Part shown: in pieces, positions 26,450 to 34,282 of the stretch | Position numbering within the stretch: position 1 is the stretch's first letter | Layout of the letters: the number at the start of each line of letters is the position of its first letter | Assembly (NCBI GenBank): GCA_913052165.1 | Contig: CAJXEC010000006.1 | Location: 1 to 47,366 of the forward strand | Source: an uncultured Rhodospirillaceae bacterium | GTDB lineage: Bacteria; Pseudomonadota; Alphaproteobacteria; MPNO01; UBA2964 | DNA length: 47,366 nucleotides | Reading direction: 5' to 3' | The notes under the pieces: model-generated | What the model was told of the DNA's origin: nothing | Databases searched by the model: none | What the model saw: only the letters and a program-made list of their open reading frames with translations | Made by a program: the position numbers and the translations under genes

Positions 26450-27061
26450 ATGCCCAAGGGTTATAATACGTTGAATTCGCCATATGGACGCAAAGCGCGC
26501 GTCGCAGCCATTGAAACAGGGCAACCAAATATAATAGATTGGTGGTTTATGTCGCGAGAGGAGAGGGCAAAAGAGGTTCCGGCTCTGAATCCTCTGGGAA
26601 AAATTCCGGCATTAGTTTTGGATGATGGGACCCTAATTGTCGACTCCCCCGTCATCGCTGCTTGGGTGGATGCCCAGCATGATGGCGTCAAGCTCATACC
26701 TAAAGAAGGAAATGAACGTTGGGCTGTCTTGAGCCTTGAGGCTCTAGGAGATGGTCTGGGAGATGCCGCCATAGCTGCAGCTCTTGAAAGCAATAGGCAA
26801 GAGGGTGAGAAATCTCAATCTGCCATCGAAAGAAATATATCAAAGGTTAACCAAACATTATCTTACCTCAACGATCTGGCTGACGAGTTTAATGATCCCC
26901 CCAAAATGGGAGAAATTTCTGTGGCCTGCGCTATGGGCTATATGGAGTTGAGGGGAGTAGCCGAAGGTTGGCGCGAGAGGTTTGGTAATCTCGCAGCCTG
27001 GTATGAACGAATTCAGAAACGCGAATCTTTTAAAGAGACGGCGATACCAGAGGGTTATTGA
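26450..27061 (+). CDS. Glutathione S-transferase-like protein
   Basis: 203 residues from ATG 26450, chosen because AAGGAG lies seven bases upstream; the frame is open from 26414. The N-terminal thioredoxin-like domain shows SPYGRKARVAAIETG, NPLGKIPALVLDDGTLIVDS (cis-Pro loop and Glu/Asp-Ser glutathione contact), followed by an all-helical C-terminal domain. The N-terminal active-site residue would be Ser in the NSPYGRK loop. The reaction is not known; homologues act in aromatic catabolism, dehalogenation or detoxification. It begins one base after the stop of the GFA wreck. Confidence 0.85.
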   Translation: MPKGYNTLNSPYGRKARVAAIETGQPNIIDWWFMSREERAKEVPALNPLGKIPALVLDDGTLIVDSPVIAAWVDAQHDGVKLIPKEGNERWAVLSLEALGDGLGDAAIAAALESNRQEGEKSQSAIERNISKVNQTLSYLNDLADEFNDPPKMGEISVACAMGYMELRGVAEGWRERFGNLAAWYERIQKRESFKETAIPEGY

Positions 27062-27096
27062 AAAGAACTTGATTGGAGACCCAGGATTGAGAAAGG

Positions 27097-27126
27097 GCGC
27101 TCTCCTCTAAAGCCTGAGGAGAGCGC
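27097..27126. terminator. Hairpin between convergent GST and UbiD genes
   Basis: GCGCTCTCCTC, an eight-base loop TAAAGCCT, then GAGGAGAGCGC: a perfect 11-pair stem placed 35 bases after the GST stop and 9 bases after the convergent UbiD stop. T-richness is weak on both sides (CTTTCT on the minus strand). Probably a bidirectional terminator. Confidence 0.75.
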
Positions 27127-27135
27127 TACCTTAAA

Positions 27136-28710
27136 CTAACGTCCGTACTTCGCCAGAGAGTTGACCCAGCCATGCATTCTGGACTTCATCATACTGATTT
27201 CGCCTTTGGAGAAGAAATCCGAAGGATTGACCTTGTCTACGGGATATTGCGGTCGAAGGAAATCGCTCTCGAAGCCGAAAGGCACAGTAGCATCGATACC
27301 CATTCCTCCTTCAAAGACTGTATTTGACGCGGTCCACTCCTTCCCACCTGCTGTCATTCGTTCGGCAGGCATGAAAGTCTGACCCCTGCCCCCTGGAAGA
27401 GGATTCAGAATGTCGGTGTGAGGGTTAACCCGAGTAGTTAAATTCCACATGATGTCGTCCATATCATACATGTCGACGTCTTCTGACACTGCGATAGCCA
27501 GTCTCGCTCCCTGAGAAGTCGATAGCATTGCCGAGAGAAAATTTCTCTGCCAGCCCTCATCTATTTTGGTTCGCTTTTTGACTTGTATTATTGCTCCCCC
27601 CCAATCTGTCATCGAGTAAGGGATGTTAACATCTATGCAAATGCCAGGTTGCATGCGATTGCAAAGCTCGTATATCGCCGCTTCCCTAATCATGGTGTCA
27701 ATGTTCGCCTCATCCAACATATGGACGCCAAGAACAAATGTGATTGGCTTTGACTCCGGTTTCCGCATTGTAATTGCTGTACAGTGGAAGGTGGGTGCCT
27801 TGTAAGCCTTCCCCATATAACCAGACCATTCAGGATGAAAATGATATTTACCTTGTTCACCGGTTTCCTCGGATTCTGCAGTCTCAAATCGTCGGTCACG
27901 CGGGTTCACATAGCCCTCTAAAACTATTTCTGCGTCAGCAAGGGCCAGGGCATCGACGGTTCTTGCTTTGACCATGCGAACAGCTTCGCCCTGCACAGCA
28001 CCAGCCACACCAATCTCGTCACAACCTTGGGGTAATATCACGTAGTCAAAGCCGGCCCCTGCGAGTAGTGTGCATGAGGGTGGAACACCAAAGCACATCG
28101 TAATTGGGACAGGTTCATCGTCTTTATAATGTTTTGAGACAACTTGCCACATGTGGCTACCTGGAGAGATTTGAAAAGTGCCCACATCGCCCCAACGGAA
28201 ATTCATTCGATTATATCCGAGGTCAGAGCCTCCATCAAAATATTCTCCCGAGACGCAGCGTATACCTGATCCTACGGTTAATTCCGGTTCATATTCTGTG
28301 TGTCGAACAGGGACGATGTAATCATTGACGTTATTTGGCCTTTCGATGACAACCTCTTGTGCTGGAGCGTCGTTCTGGTCAATCACGACTGGCCGGATCG
28401 GGTTGTTTATAGCTTGTGCTAATTTGATTGTTCGGTCGGTGTTGTCTGCCCACCCGAACATTTTATTGACTACGTTGGTATCTGAGAAAAGATTTGTTAC
28501 GACCCGATTATTGGGTTTACCTTTTACATTGTTAAAGAGAATTGGACATGACCCGTCGAAATGTTTCTGAAGTGAGATTATCTCCAGATCCGGATCAACT
28601 TCTTGATCTGTCGTAACTAGGTCTCCCTCCGCTTCTAACCAAGATAAAGTCGATCGCAGATCCTGAATTTCTTTTGGTGCAGACCTAGTTTTTTCTTTTG
28701 CCTCGGGCAT
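27136..28710 (-). CDS. UbiD-family prenylated-FMN decarboxylase, gene B
   Basis: 524 residues; LRSTLSWLEAEGDLVTTDQE at the start and PVVIDQNDAPAQEVV, GYNRMNFRWGDVGTFQIS (carrying the conserved Arg) and AEIVLEGYVNPRDRRFE are typical of UbiD proteins. In the active-site region the usual EGPFGE is replaced by a longer insert ending HPEWSGYMG, keeping one catalytic Glu but not obviously the other. Such variation occurs among decarboxylases for different aromatic acids. GAGAGGA precedes ATG 28710. It is distant from gene A in length and sequence, so the two probably act on different substrates. Its closeness to an aryl-CoA ligase and a molybdenum hydroxylase suggests a role in the same pathway. 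Confidence 0.9.
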   Translation of the reverse strand: MPEAKEKTRSAPKEIQDLRSTLSWLEAEGDLVTTDQEVDPDLEIISLQKHFDGSCPILFNNVKGKPNNRVVTNLFSDTNVVNKMFGWADNTDRTIKLAQAINNPIRPVVIDQNDAPAQEVVIERPNNVNDYIVPVRHTEYEPELTVGSGIRCVSGEYFDGGSDLGYNRMNFRWGDVGTFQISPGSHMWQVVSKHYKDDEPVPITMCFGVPPSCTLLAGAGFDYVILPQGCDEIGVAGAVQGEAVRMVKARTVDALALADAEIVLEGYVNPRDRRFETAESEETGEQGKYHFHPEWSGYMGKAYKAPTFHCTAITMRKPESKPITFVLGVHMLDEANIDTMIREAAIYELCNRMQPGICIDVNIPYSMTDWGGAIIQVKKRTKIDEGWQRNFLSAMLSTSQGARLAIAVSEDVDMYDMDDIMWNLTTRVNPHTDILNPLPGGRGQTFMPAERMTAGGKEWTASNTVFEGGMGIDATVPFGFESDFLRPQYPVDKVNPSDFFSKGEISMMKSRMHGWVNSLAKYGR

Positions 28711-28841
28711 AATGTCCTCTCAGTGTTAATGCTCCGCCTCTGTTTACGGTAGACCAGCTTACTTCGCAACTCAATTTGGGTAGACAGAGCCTTTCACGTT
28801 ATTTAGAAGGGCCGAGTCTTTTGATTAATAGGAGGGGTATC

Positions 28842-29630
28842 TTGAGAGTTTTAGTGAATGAGGTCGGACTAAACTGTGATGTCTCCGGAACAGATGGAAA
28901 GCCATGGATCACGTTTTCTCATGCCCTCTGCAACAATTTAACACTGTGGGATGATCAAGTTGAACTGCTCAAAAACGATTTTAGGATTTTGCGTTATGAC
29001 CACCGGGGGTTGGGGCAATCGGATGCGCCTCAGGGCCCATACACATTTCCGATGATCATGGCAGATGCTATCGGGCTGCTGGATTATTTCGGGATCGAGA
29101 GAACGCACTGGTGTGGCCTATCAATCGGTGGAATGATGGGCTATGGGCTGTGTCAAGATTACCCCAATCGTATCTCTTCACTCATAGCATGCGACTCGCG
29201 GCCTGACGCTCCACCAGACTATCAGGATTATTTTCAGCATAGAATTGATGTAGCTGCCGCTGAAGGAATGGAAGGACTGGTCGAGCCCACAATAAGTCGT
29301 TGGTTTACGCCCGAGTCTGTTGCTAAAAATATCCCTGTCCTTGATAAGGTGCGAGCAATGATCCGTTCCACGGATCAGACAGGACATGCGGGTTGTTGTG
29401 AAGCCCTAAAAACGCTCGCCTTTGGAGCGCGGCTTGGAGAAATCACAACTCCAACCCTATTAATCGGAGGGGAAAAAGACAAAGGAGCGCCTCCTGAGGC
29501 CCTGGCCGTAGCGGCCGAGGCAATACCTGGAGCACGTCATGTCAAAATTCCAAATGCGGGTCATATTTCAAATTTGGAAAACCCAAGCGCCTTTAATGAC
29601 GCTCTTCAAAGTTTTTTATTGGAATTTTGA
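28842..29630 (+). CDS. Alpha/beta-hydrolase, 3-oxoadipate enol-lactonase-like
   Basis: 262 residues from TTG 28842, chosen because AGGAGG (28830-28835) lies six bases upstream; the frame is open from 28776. The fold is clear: oxyanion segment FSHALCNNLTLWDDQ, YDHRGLGQSDAP, nucleophile elbow GLSIGGMMG, acid loop GGEKDKGAPPE and the catalytic His in PNAGHISNLENP. Length and motifs resemble PcaD enol-lactonases, but this family also contains many esterases. No other protocatechuate-branch genes are present. Divergent from UbiD gene B, sharing a 131-base promoter region. Confidence 0.87.
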   Translation: MRVLVNEVGLNCDVSGTDGKPWITFSHALCNNLTLWDDQVELLKNDFRILRYDHRGLGQSDAPQGPYTFPMIMADAIGLLDYFGIERTHWCGLSIGGMMGYGLCQDYPNRISSLIACDSRPDAPPDYQDYFQHRIDVAAAEGMEGLVEPTISRWFTPESVAKNIPVLDKVRAMIRSTDQTGHAGCCEALKTLAFGARLGEITTPTLLIGGEKDKGAPPEALAVAAEAIPGARHVKIPNAGHISNLENPSAFNDALQSFLLEF

Positions 29631-29690
29631 ACAGCCAGAGTTTGCATTTATGGGCATTGTGGACGATGCGATTATTGAGCCAAGTGAAGG

Positions 29691-30380
29691 CTAAGCTGTA
29701 AATATAATCCCTGTAAACTCAGCGGGCATGCTTAGCTTAGGAAAGTGGCCTGTATCTAATTCAAACCACTTGGCTTTCAATTCCTTAGACGCACGACGCT
29801 GATGCTCAATCCCGGGGCGACGGGGCTGCTTGAACCAGATCCGGCTCGCTTTCCAATCTTGGTTCCAGAATTTTTCTATGATCATCGGTTCATGGAGGCA
29901 TCCTATTGGATGTTGCGTAGGACGGTCTGCAGCCCAAGATGCCAGTTCTTCTGGCATGTCTTGAATGAAACGGTCATAGCGTTCTCGTCGAGTCCGACAT
30001 GTCACAAAATTGTAATGACGGAGTGATGGCTGCTGCCAGAAATGTCTTTGATGCCCTCTCCATCAAACAAAGCCAGCGCATCAGCAAAAACAAGTCGATC
30101 TACCCGATCCCTTTGCAACCCCGAGACGTGAGCCATCACCATTCCTCGAGCCGAGGCCCCAACCAGGGCGATATTCCGCAAATCTTTCTACCACAGAAAT
30201 TTTACAGCTCCTGTGCTTGGGTCTCTGTCGTCATCCCTGGACGAATATGCATGGCGCGCTCATCACATTCATTTAACGTAGGGACAATCACGAAATGGCT
30301 TCGTGCTCGCAGTCGCGATGCTACCAATTTCCAGATCCATCCTCCTTGGAAAGCCCCATGAGTTTAAAAAAGTTAGCCAT
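29691..30380 (-). pseudogene. Decayed alpha/beta-hydrolase (salicylate-esterase/HNL-like)
   Basis: Four minus-strand pieces in order rebuild one ~230-residue protein. ATG 30380 gives MANFFKL; one base out of frame follows HGAFQGGWIWKLVASRLRAR and VPTLNECDERAM; another shift leads to KFLW, an in-frame TAG, then LRNIALVGASARGMVMAHV and DRVDRLVFADALAL; a last shift near 30005 leads to RIWFKQPRRPG and WFELDTGHFPKLSMP, stop at 29691. This is the plant-esterase/salicylate-esterase-like subfamily (HGAWxGGWxW, LVGHSYGG, ELDTGHxPMLS). The nucleophile elbow has become GASARG. At least three frameshifts and one stop make it a pseudogene. It fills most of the gap 29631-30513. Confidence 0.82.
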
Positions 30381-30513
30381 TATCATTCGTTGCTTCTCAT
30401 TGTTTTACTCTGAGTTATCCCAGTAATTATTCTTTATAGTTGGCTTTCTGCAATAGCGTTGTTAGTCTCCTGATATGGTCGTGTCTTGGCCTAAGTTTTA
30501 AGGGAGATTTTTT

Positions 30514-31827
30514 ATGAATAGAATTAAAACCTTCGCCTCGGCAGTTAGTGCTGCCCTCGTTGGCGTCGGCTCGTTCGCTGGTTCTGTAGCCGCGGATGAT
30601 GTGGCAAGTTTTTACAAAGGTAAACGGATGACAATGATTGTCGCGTCTGGGCCTGGAGGTGGTTACGATACTTACTCTCGTTTGGTCGCTCGGCACATTG
30701 GAAAGCACATTCCTGGTAATCCGACCATGATCGTTACAAACAGAACCGGGGCAGGGGGTATTGTCGGTGCAAACTATGTAGCTAACATTGCGCCCAAAGA
30801 CGGATCTGTTGTGGGAGGTTTGCAGCGTTCTGCACCGTTAGTGCAGTTGATGGGTGCAAAGGGACCAAAATTCAAGGCAGCAGAGCTTATCTGGTTAGGT
30901 AGCCTCGCGAAGGAAGCAGGGGTCTGCGCCCTAGCAACCCGCACAGGTGTCAAAAGATTAGAAGGAACATTCAAGAAACAGTTTACCATGGGGGGAACAG
31001 GTCCCAATTCAACTGAGTTCTGGCCTGCGCTGTTCAGAAACACTATGGGGTCACAGTTCAAGTTGATCAGGGGCTATCCGGCAACGCCTCAAATCCACAT
31101 GGCGATCAAAAAGGGAGAACTGGATGGGGTTTGTCAATCCTGGGCTTCATTTAAAGTTCAAGCTCAAGAAATGCTTGCGAATAAAGAGATCACGCCGCTG
31201 GTACAAATTTCACTCTATCCAGACAAAGAGATGAATGCTTTAGGTGTGCCACTCCTTAGCGAATACCTGTCAAAAGAAAACTTGGCAAAAGGCGTTTCTT
31301 TGGAGGATGTTGAGCTTTATTTCAAACTTACAGTCATCCCGCCAATCATGGGTCGTCCTTTCGCGATGGCACCCGGAATACCGAAGGCCAGGGCAGAGGC
31401 CGTCAAAACGGCGTTTGCTGCAATGACGAAAGATGCGGAATTTTTGGCTGATGCAAAAAGGCTCAAGCGAGATATAGAGTATGTTTCGGGAGATGAAATT
31501 CAAAAAATCTTGACTGAACTCTCGGCGGTGCCTCAAGCAAAAATGGCTGCGCTGAATGACATGTTTAAATTCACAGGACCTGTAGAAAAAGTTGTTCTGC
31601 CGATCGTGGTTGAGGCGGGTAAAGTCATTAAAACCAAGAGAAAAGGTCGCAGTATACAAATTGATTATAAGGGTAAAAAGCGAACAGCTAAGGTGTCTGG
31701 TAAAAGAACTTCCGTGACTTTAAATGGTAAGAAAGTCAAAAGAAGTGCAATCAAGAAAGGCATGACTTGCGAATTTCATTATTATGGAAATAAGAGCAGA
31801 GCGAAAAAGCTAGTCTGCACAGACTAA
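30514..31827 (+). CDS. TTT-family periplasmic solute receptor with basic C-terminal extension
   Basis: 437 residues. A signal peptide (residues 1-27, ending SVAA) is followed by YKGKRMTMIVASGPGGGYDTYSRLVARH, the start of Bug/TctC-like receptors of tripartite tricarboxylate transporters, and IPGNPTMIVTNRTGAGG. The receptor fold ends near residue 365; a ~65-residue tail after KTKRKGRS is about one-third Lys/Arg, contains GKKVKRSAIKKGMTC and a C-terminal Cys pair, and is not part of the core family. No TctA/TctB membrane subunits are in the window, so it is an orphan receptor, as is common in this family. Good ribosome site AGGGAG; strong terminator follows. Confidence 0.85.
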   Translation: MNRIKTFASAVSAALVGVGSFAGSVAADDVASFYKGKRMTMIVASGPGGGYDTYSRLVARHIGKHIPGNPTMIVTNRTGAGGIVGANYVANIAPKDGSVVGGLQRSAPLVQLMGAKGPKFKAAELIWLGSLAKEAGVCALATRTGVKRLEGTFKKQFTMGGTGPNSTEFWPALFRNTMGSQFKLIRGYPATPQIHMAIKKGELDGVCQSWASFKVQAQEMLANKEITPLVQISLYPDKEMNALGVPLLSEYLSKENLAKGVSLEDVELYFKLTVIPPIMGRPFAMAPGIPKARAEAVKTAFAAMTKDAEFLADAKRLKRDIEYVSGDEIQKILTELSAVPQAKMAALNDMFKFTGPVEKVVLPIVVEAGKVIKTKRKGRSIQIDYKGKKRTAKVSGKRTSVTLNGKKVKRSAIKKGMTCEFHYYGNKSRAKKLVCTD

Positions 31828-31850
31828 AGATTAGGTTCCGTGTAAAATTA

Positions 31851-31882
31851 AACCCCGAAGCAAGAGCTTCGGGGTTTTTTTT
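31851..31882 (+). terminator. Rho-independent terminator of the TTT receptor gene
   Basis: AACCCCGAAG (31851-31860), loop CAAGAG, then CTTCGGGGTT (31867-31876) and a run of T to 31882. A ten-pair GC-rich stem with eight T in all, 24 bases past the receptor stop. Confidence 0.95.
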
Positions 31883-31897
31883 ATGAAAAACTATATT

Positions 31898-32431
31898 TTA
31901 CAGTCGACTACCAACATTTACCGATTTTTTAGATAAATCAAATCTGTTGGTCGGAATTGTATCTAGATCGGTGCCAGTTACCCGAATGAACCGCGCACCG
32001 TTAGGAAAATGGATAGAGTGTATATCTCCGATATCAAACATACCGGCCATCTCCGGTTCTAATCTGAAGGTTTCCCGTTCCTCTAAGTCAGCAAAACCCT
32101 CTTTTTGGCCATCATCTCTCCGATCCCATAAAGTCATATCCGTCCATTCAGCGGCTTGTCCATAGATAGCCCAGGACCGACCGTGGTCATGGGGCGGTCC
32201 TTTTTTGCCTTCAGTGTACACATGGACCAGAACGTTAAACCCCGTGTCTTTATCTCGATATATTGTCCTTATCCCGGGTTCTGCACTTGGGCCACATTCG
32301 GCCGCTAAAAAATTGGGGTTTTTTAGTAATCTTTCTAGGTTTCGCCGAACTTTTTCTCTGCCGGTAGGCCCAGGCTCCGCTTGCAAAATTTGTTTGGTAT
32401 CTGCACAAAATTCTTCGATCTCGTATCCCAT
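31898..32431 (-). CDS. Cupin-fold protein, cysteine-dioxygenase-like
   Basis: 177 residues with the cupin metal motif PPHDHGRSWAIYG near the middle and a second-half IGDIHSIHFPNGARFIRVTG carrying the third His. The spacing and the helical N-terminal third resemble the thiol dioxygenase/RmlC-like cupins often annotated as cysteine dioxygenase-type proteins, which bind Fe(II). Whether it oxidises a thiol is unproven. GAAGG lies before ATG 32431. Its stop faces the terminator of the receptor gene; the divergent neighbour is an aldehyde dehydrogenase. Confidence 0.78.
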   Translation of the reverse strand: MGYEIEEFCADTKQILQAEPGPTGREKVRRNLERLLKNPNFLAAECGPSAEPGIRTIYRDKDTGFNVLVHVYTEGKKGPPHDHGRSWAIYGQAAEWTDMTLWDRRDDGQKEGFADLEERETFRLEPEMAGMFDIGDIHSIHFPNGARFIRVTGTDLDTIPTNRFDLSKKSVNVGSRL

Positions 32432-32567
32432 TTTACCTTCATCTCTATTCGGTGATCCCTGTTAAAGAATATAGACTAACAAGTCCCAATAAAAGGGGGT
32501 GGCCGCCAGCGACGCTTTTAGGACTGCTATTATTGGTATTTAATGCCAGTAGGACAAGGAGAACTAA

Positions 32568-33995
32568 ATGTTTGTAAACGGAGTGTGGGAAAAAGGGGTA
32601 AGGGGAGAGACCTTCCAAGTTTTGAATCCTGCGACGGGAGAGGTTCTGGCTGACGTAGCAGACTGTAACCAAGAAGATGCAAGACGGGCAATTGAGGTAG
32701 CTCATGCCTCATTTCCTGAATGGGCTTCACTCACCGCATATGAACGTTCTCGCGTACTTTATAAAGCTCATCAGCTTATGCTCGAAAGGCGAGAGCAATT
32801 GGCGAGAGTAATGACCCAAGAACAGGGCAAGCCGCTCCGCGCGGCCCTGAACGAGGTGGGGTACGGGGCAGATTTTTTGCTTTGGTACGCCGAGGAAGCA
32901 AAGCGCATTTATGGTGAGACAATCCCAGCGCCTCGGGCGGGTCAACGATTTATCGTAGCCTATCAACCCATTGGTGTTGTCGCGGCCATTACACCCTGGA
33001 ATTACCCCGCTTCGATGATCACCAGAAAGGTCGCTCCGGCCCTGGCTGCAGGGTGTACTTTGGTATTGAAACCAGCAGAGTCTACCCCGCTTTGTGCTAT
33101 TGAGATTTTTAAAATCTTGGAAGAGGCGGGTGTGCCCTCAGGTGTGATCAATCTGGTGACGGCGAGTGATCCCCGCCCTATCGGAGAAGAATTTGTTACT
33201 AATCCGCTCGTACGCAAGATCACCTTCACAGGCTCTACCGCAACTGGAAAGCTGCTCGGAAGCGGTGCAGGGGCTCATGTAAAAAGGGTTTCAATGGAGC
33301 TTGGAGGACATGCTCCGTTTCTGGTTTTAAAGGATGCAGATCCAATTCATGCGGCAAAAGGGGCAGGTCTTGTAAAGTTTCTCAATACTGGCCAAGCTTG
33401 TATTTGTCCTAATCGTTTCCTCGTCCATGACTCTCTTGTGGAAGCTTTTACGAACGAGCTTGTTTCTCGGGTCCAGAAGCTGCAAGCAGGAAATGGACTT
33501 AAGCCAGGGATTGCAATTGGACCTTTGGTCAACCTTAAAGCGGTTGATAAAGTCGAACGTCAAGTTCACGAAGCGCTCTCCAAGGGGGCGCAATTGCTCA
33601 CAGGCGGGCAGCGTTTGACCGAAGGACAGCTAAGCAATGGCTTTTTTTACGCTCCAACTGTCTTGGGGGGTGTTACGCCAGAAATGCTTATTTATCGCGA
33701 GGAAACTTTTGGTCCGGTCGCTCCAATTATTCCATTTTCTGATGATGATGATTTTTTGGCGATGGCAAATGATACTGATTATGGTCTAGCGGCATATGTT
33801 TATACGCAAAATTTAGCCGCTGCGATGAAGACCTTTGAAGGCCTTCAATTCGGAATAATAGGGATCAACGATATTAATCCGACGGCTGCTGCCGTTCCTT
33901 TTGGTGGGATAAAAGAGTCTGGTCTCGGAAGGGAGGGAGGAAGAGAAGGGCTTCAAGATTATCTAGAGACTAAGATTGGCGGATTTGCGATTTAA
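32568..33995 (+). CDS. NAD(P)-dependent aldehyde (succinate-semialdehyde-type) dehydrogenase
   Basis: 475 residues of the aldehyde dehydrogenase family. TPWNYPASM and LKPAESTPL form the cofactor site, ELGGHAP carries the general-base Glu244 and NTGQACICPNR carries the catalytic Cys278 with a second Cys two residues on, an arrangement seen in GabD-type succinate-semialdehyde dehydrogenases. The C-terminal PFGGIKESGLGREGG is also typical. AAGGAG precedes ATG 32568. The substrate is inferred from family resemblance only. Confidence 0.88.
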   Translation: MFVNGVWEKGVRGETFQVLNPATGEVLADVADCNQEDARRAIEVAHASFPEWASLTAYERSRVLYKAHQLMLERREQLARVMTQEQGKPLRAALNEVGYGADFLLWYAEEAKRIYGETIPAPRAGQRFIVAYQPIGVVAAITPWNYPASMITRKVAPALAAGCTLVLKPAESTPLCAIEIFKILEEAGVPSGVINLVTASDPRPIGEEFVTNPLVRKITFTGSTATGKLLGSGAGAHVKRVSMELGGHAPFLVLKDADPIHAAKGAGLVKFLNTGQACICPNRFLVHDSLVEAFTNELVSRVQKLQAGNGLKPGIAIGPLVNLKAVDKVERQVHEALSKGAQLLTGGQRLTEGQLSNGFFYAPTVLGGVTPEMLIYREETFGPVAPIIPFSDDDDFLAMANDTDYGLAAYVYTQNLAAAMKTFEGLQFGIIGINDINPTAAAVPFGGIKESGLGREGGREGLQDYLETKIGGFAI

Positions 33996-34003
33996 GGAAA
34001 TAA

Positions 34004-34282
34004 TATTTTGTCCGTTCAGGAGCTCATAAGACTTTCGAGACAATTCTCAAATCTGTGGTAAAAATCGGTCTTTTGATAGTGGCAGATGAGACGCCTATGC
34101 GATGCTCCATAGCTTTAGAGGTAATCGCGACCGTGTGTGAGAAGGGCCTGGATCTTCTGAAATCGCCGCCAGTTTGGGTTAATCGCAGGCATGGCCACAT
34201 ATCCATTAATTTGGCTATAGAAGAAGATGGATTGCCCTCAGTTCAAAGAATAGTCGCTGCAGCAAAGAGCCTCGCTCTCTAG
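34004..34282 (+). pseudogene. C-terminal remnant of a PDH/BCKDH E1 beta subunit
   Basis: An open frame following the aldehyde dehydrogenase gives HKTFETILKSVVKIGLLIV, ADETPMRCSIALEVIA and EEDGLPSVQRIVAAAKSL. This matches the last ~90 residues of transketolase-like E1 beta subunits (ETIxxSVxKTGxLvVvdE, csiaxEIa, LPSxxrIvaa). The thiamine-binding region and all of the upstream ~240 residues are missing, with an in-frame TAA at 34001. A GTG at 34055 could start a 75-residue product, but no ribosome site supports it. Its stop and that of the convergent reductase share the palindrome CTAG at 34279-34282. Confidence 0.7.
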
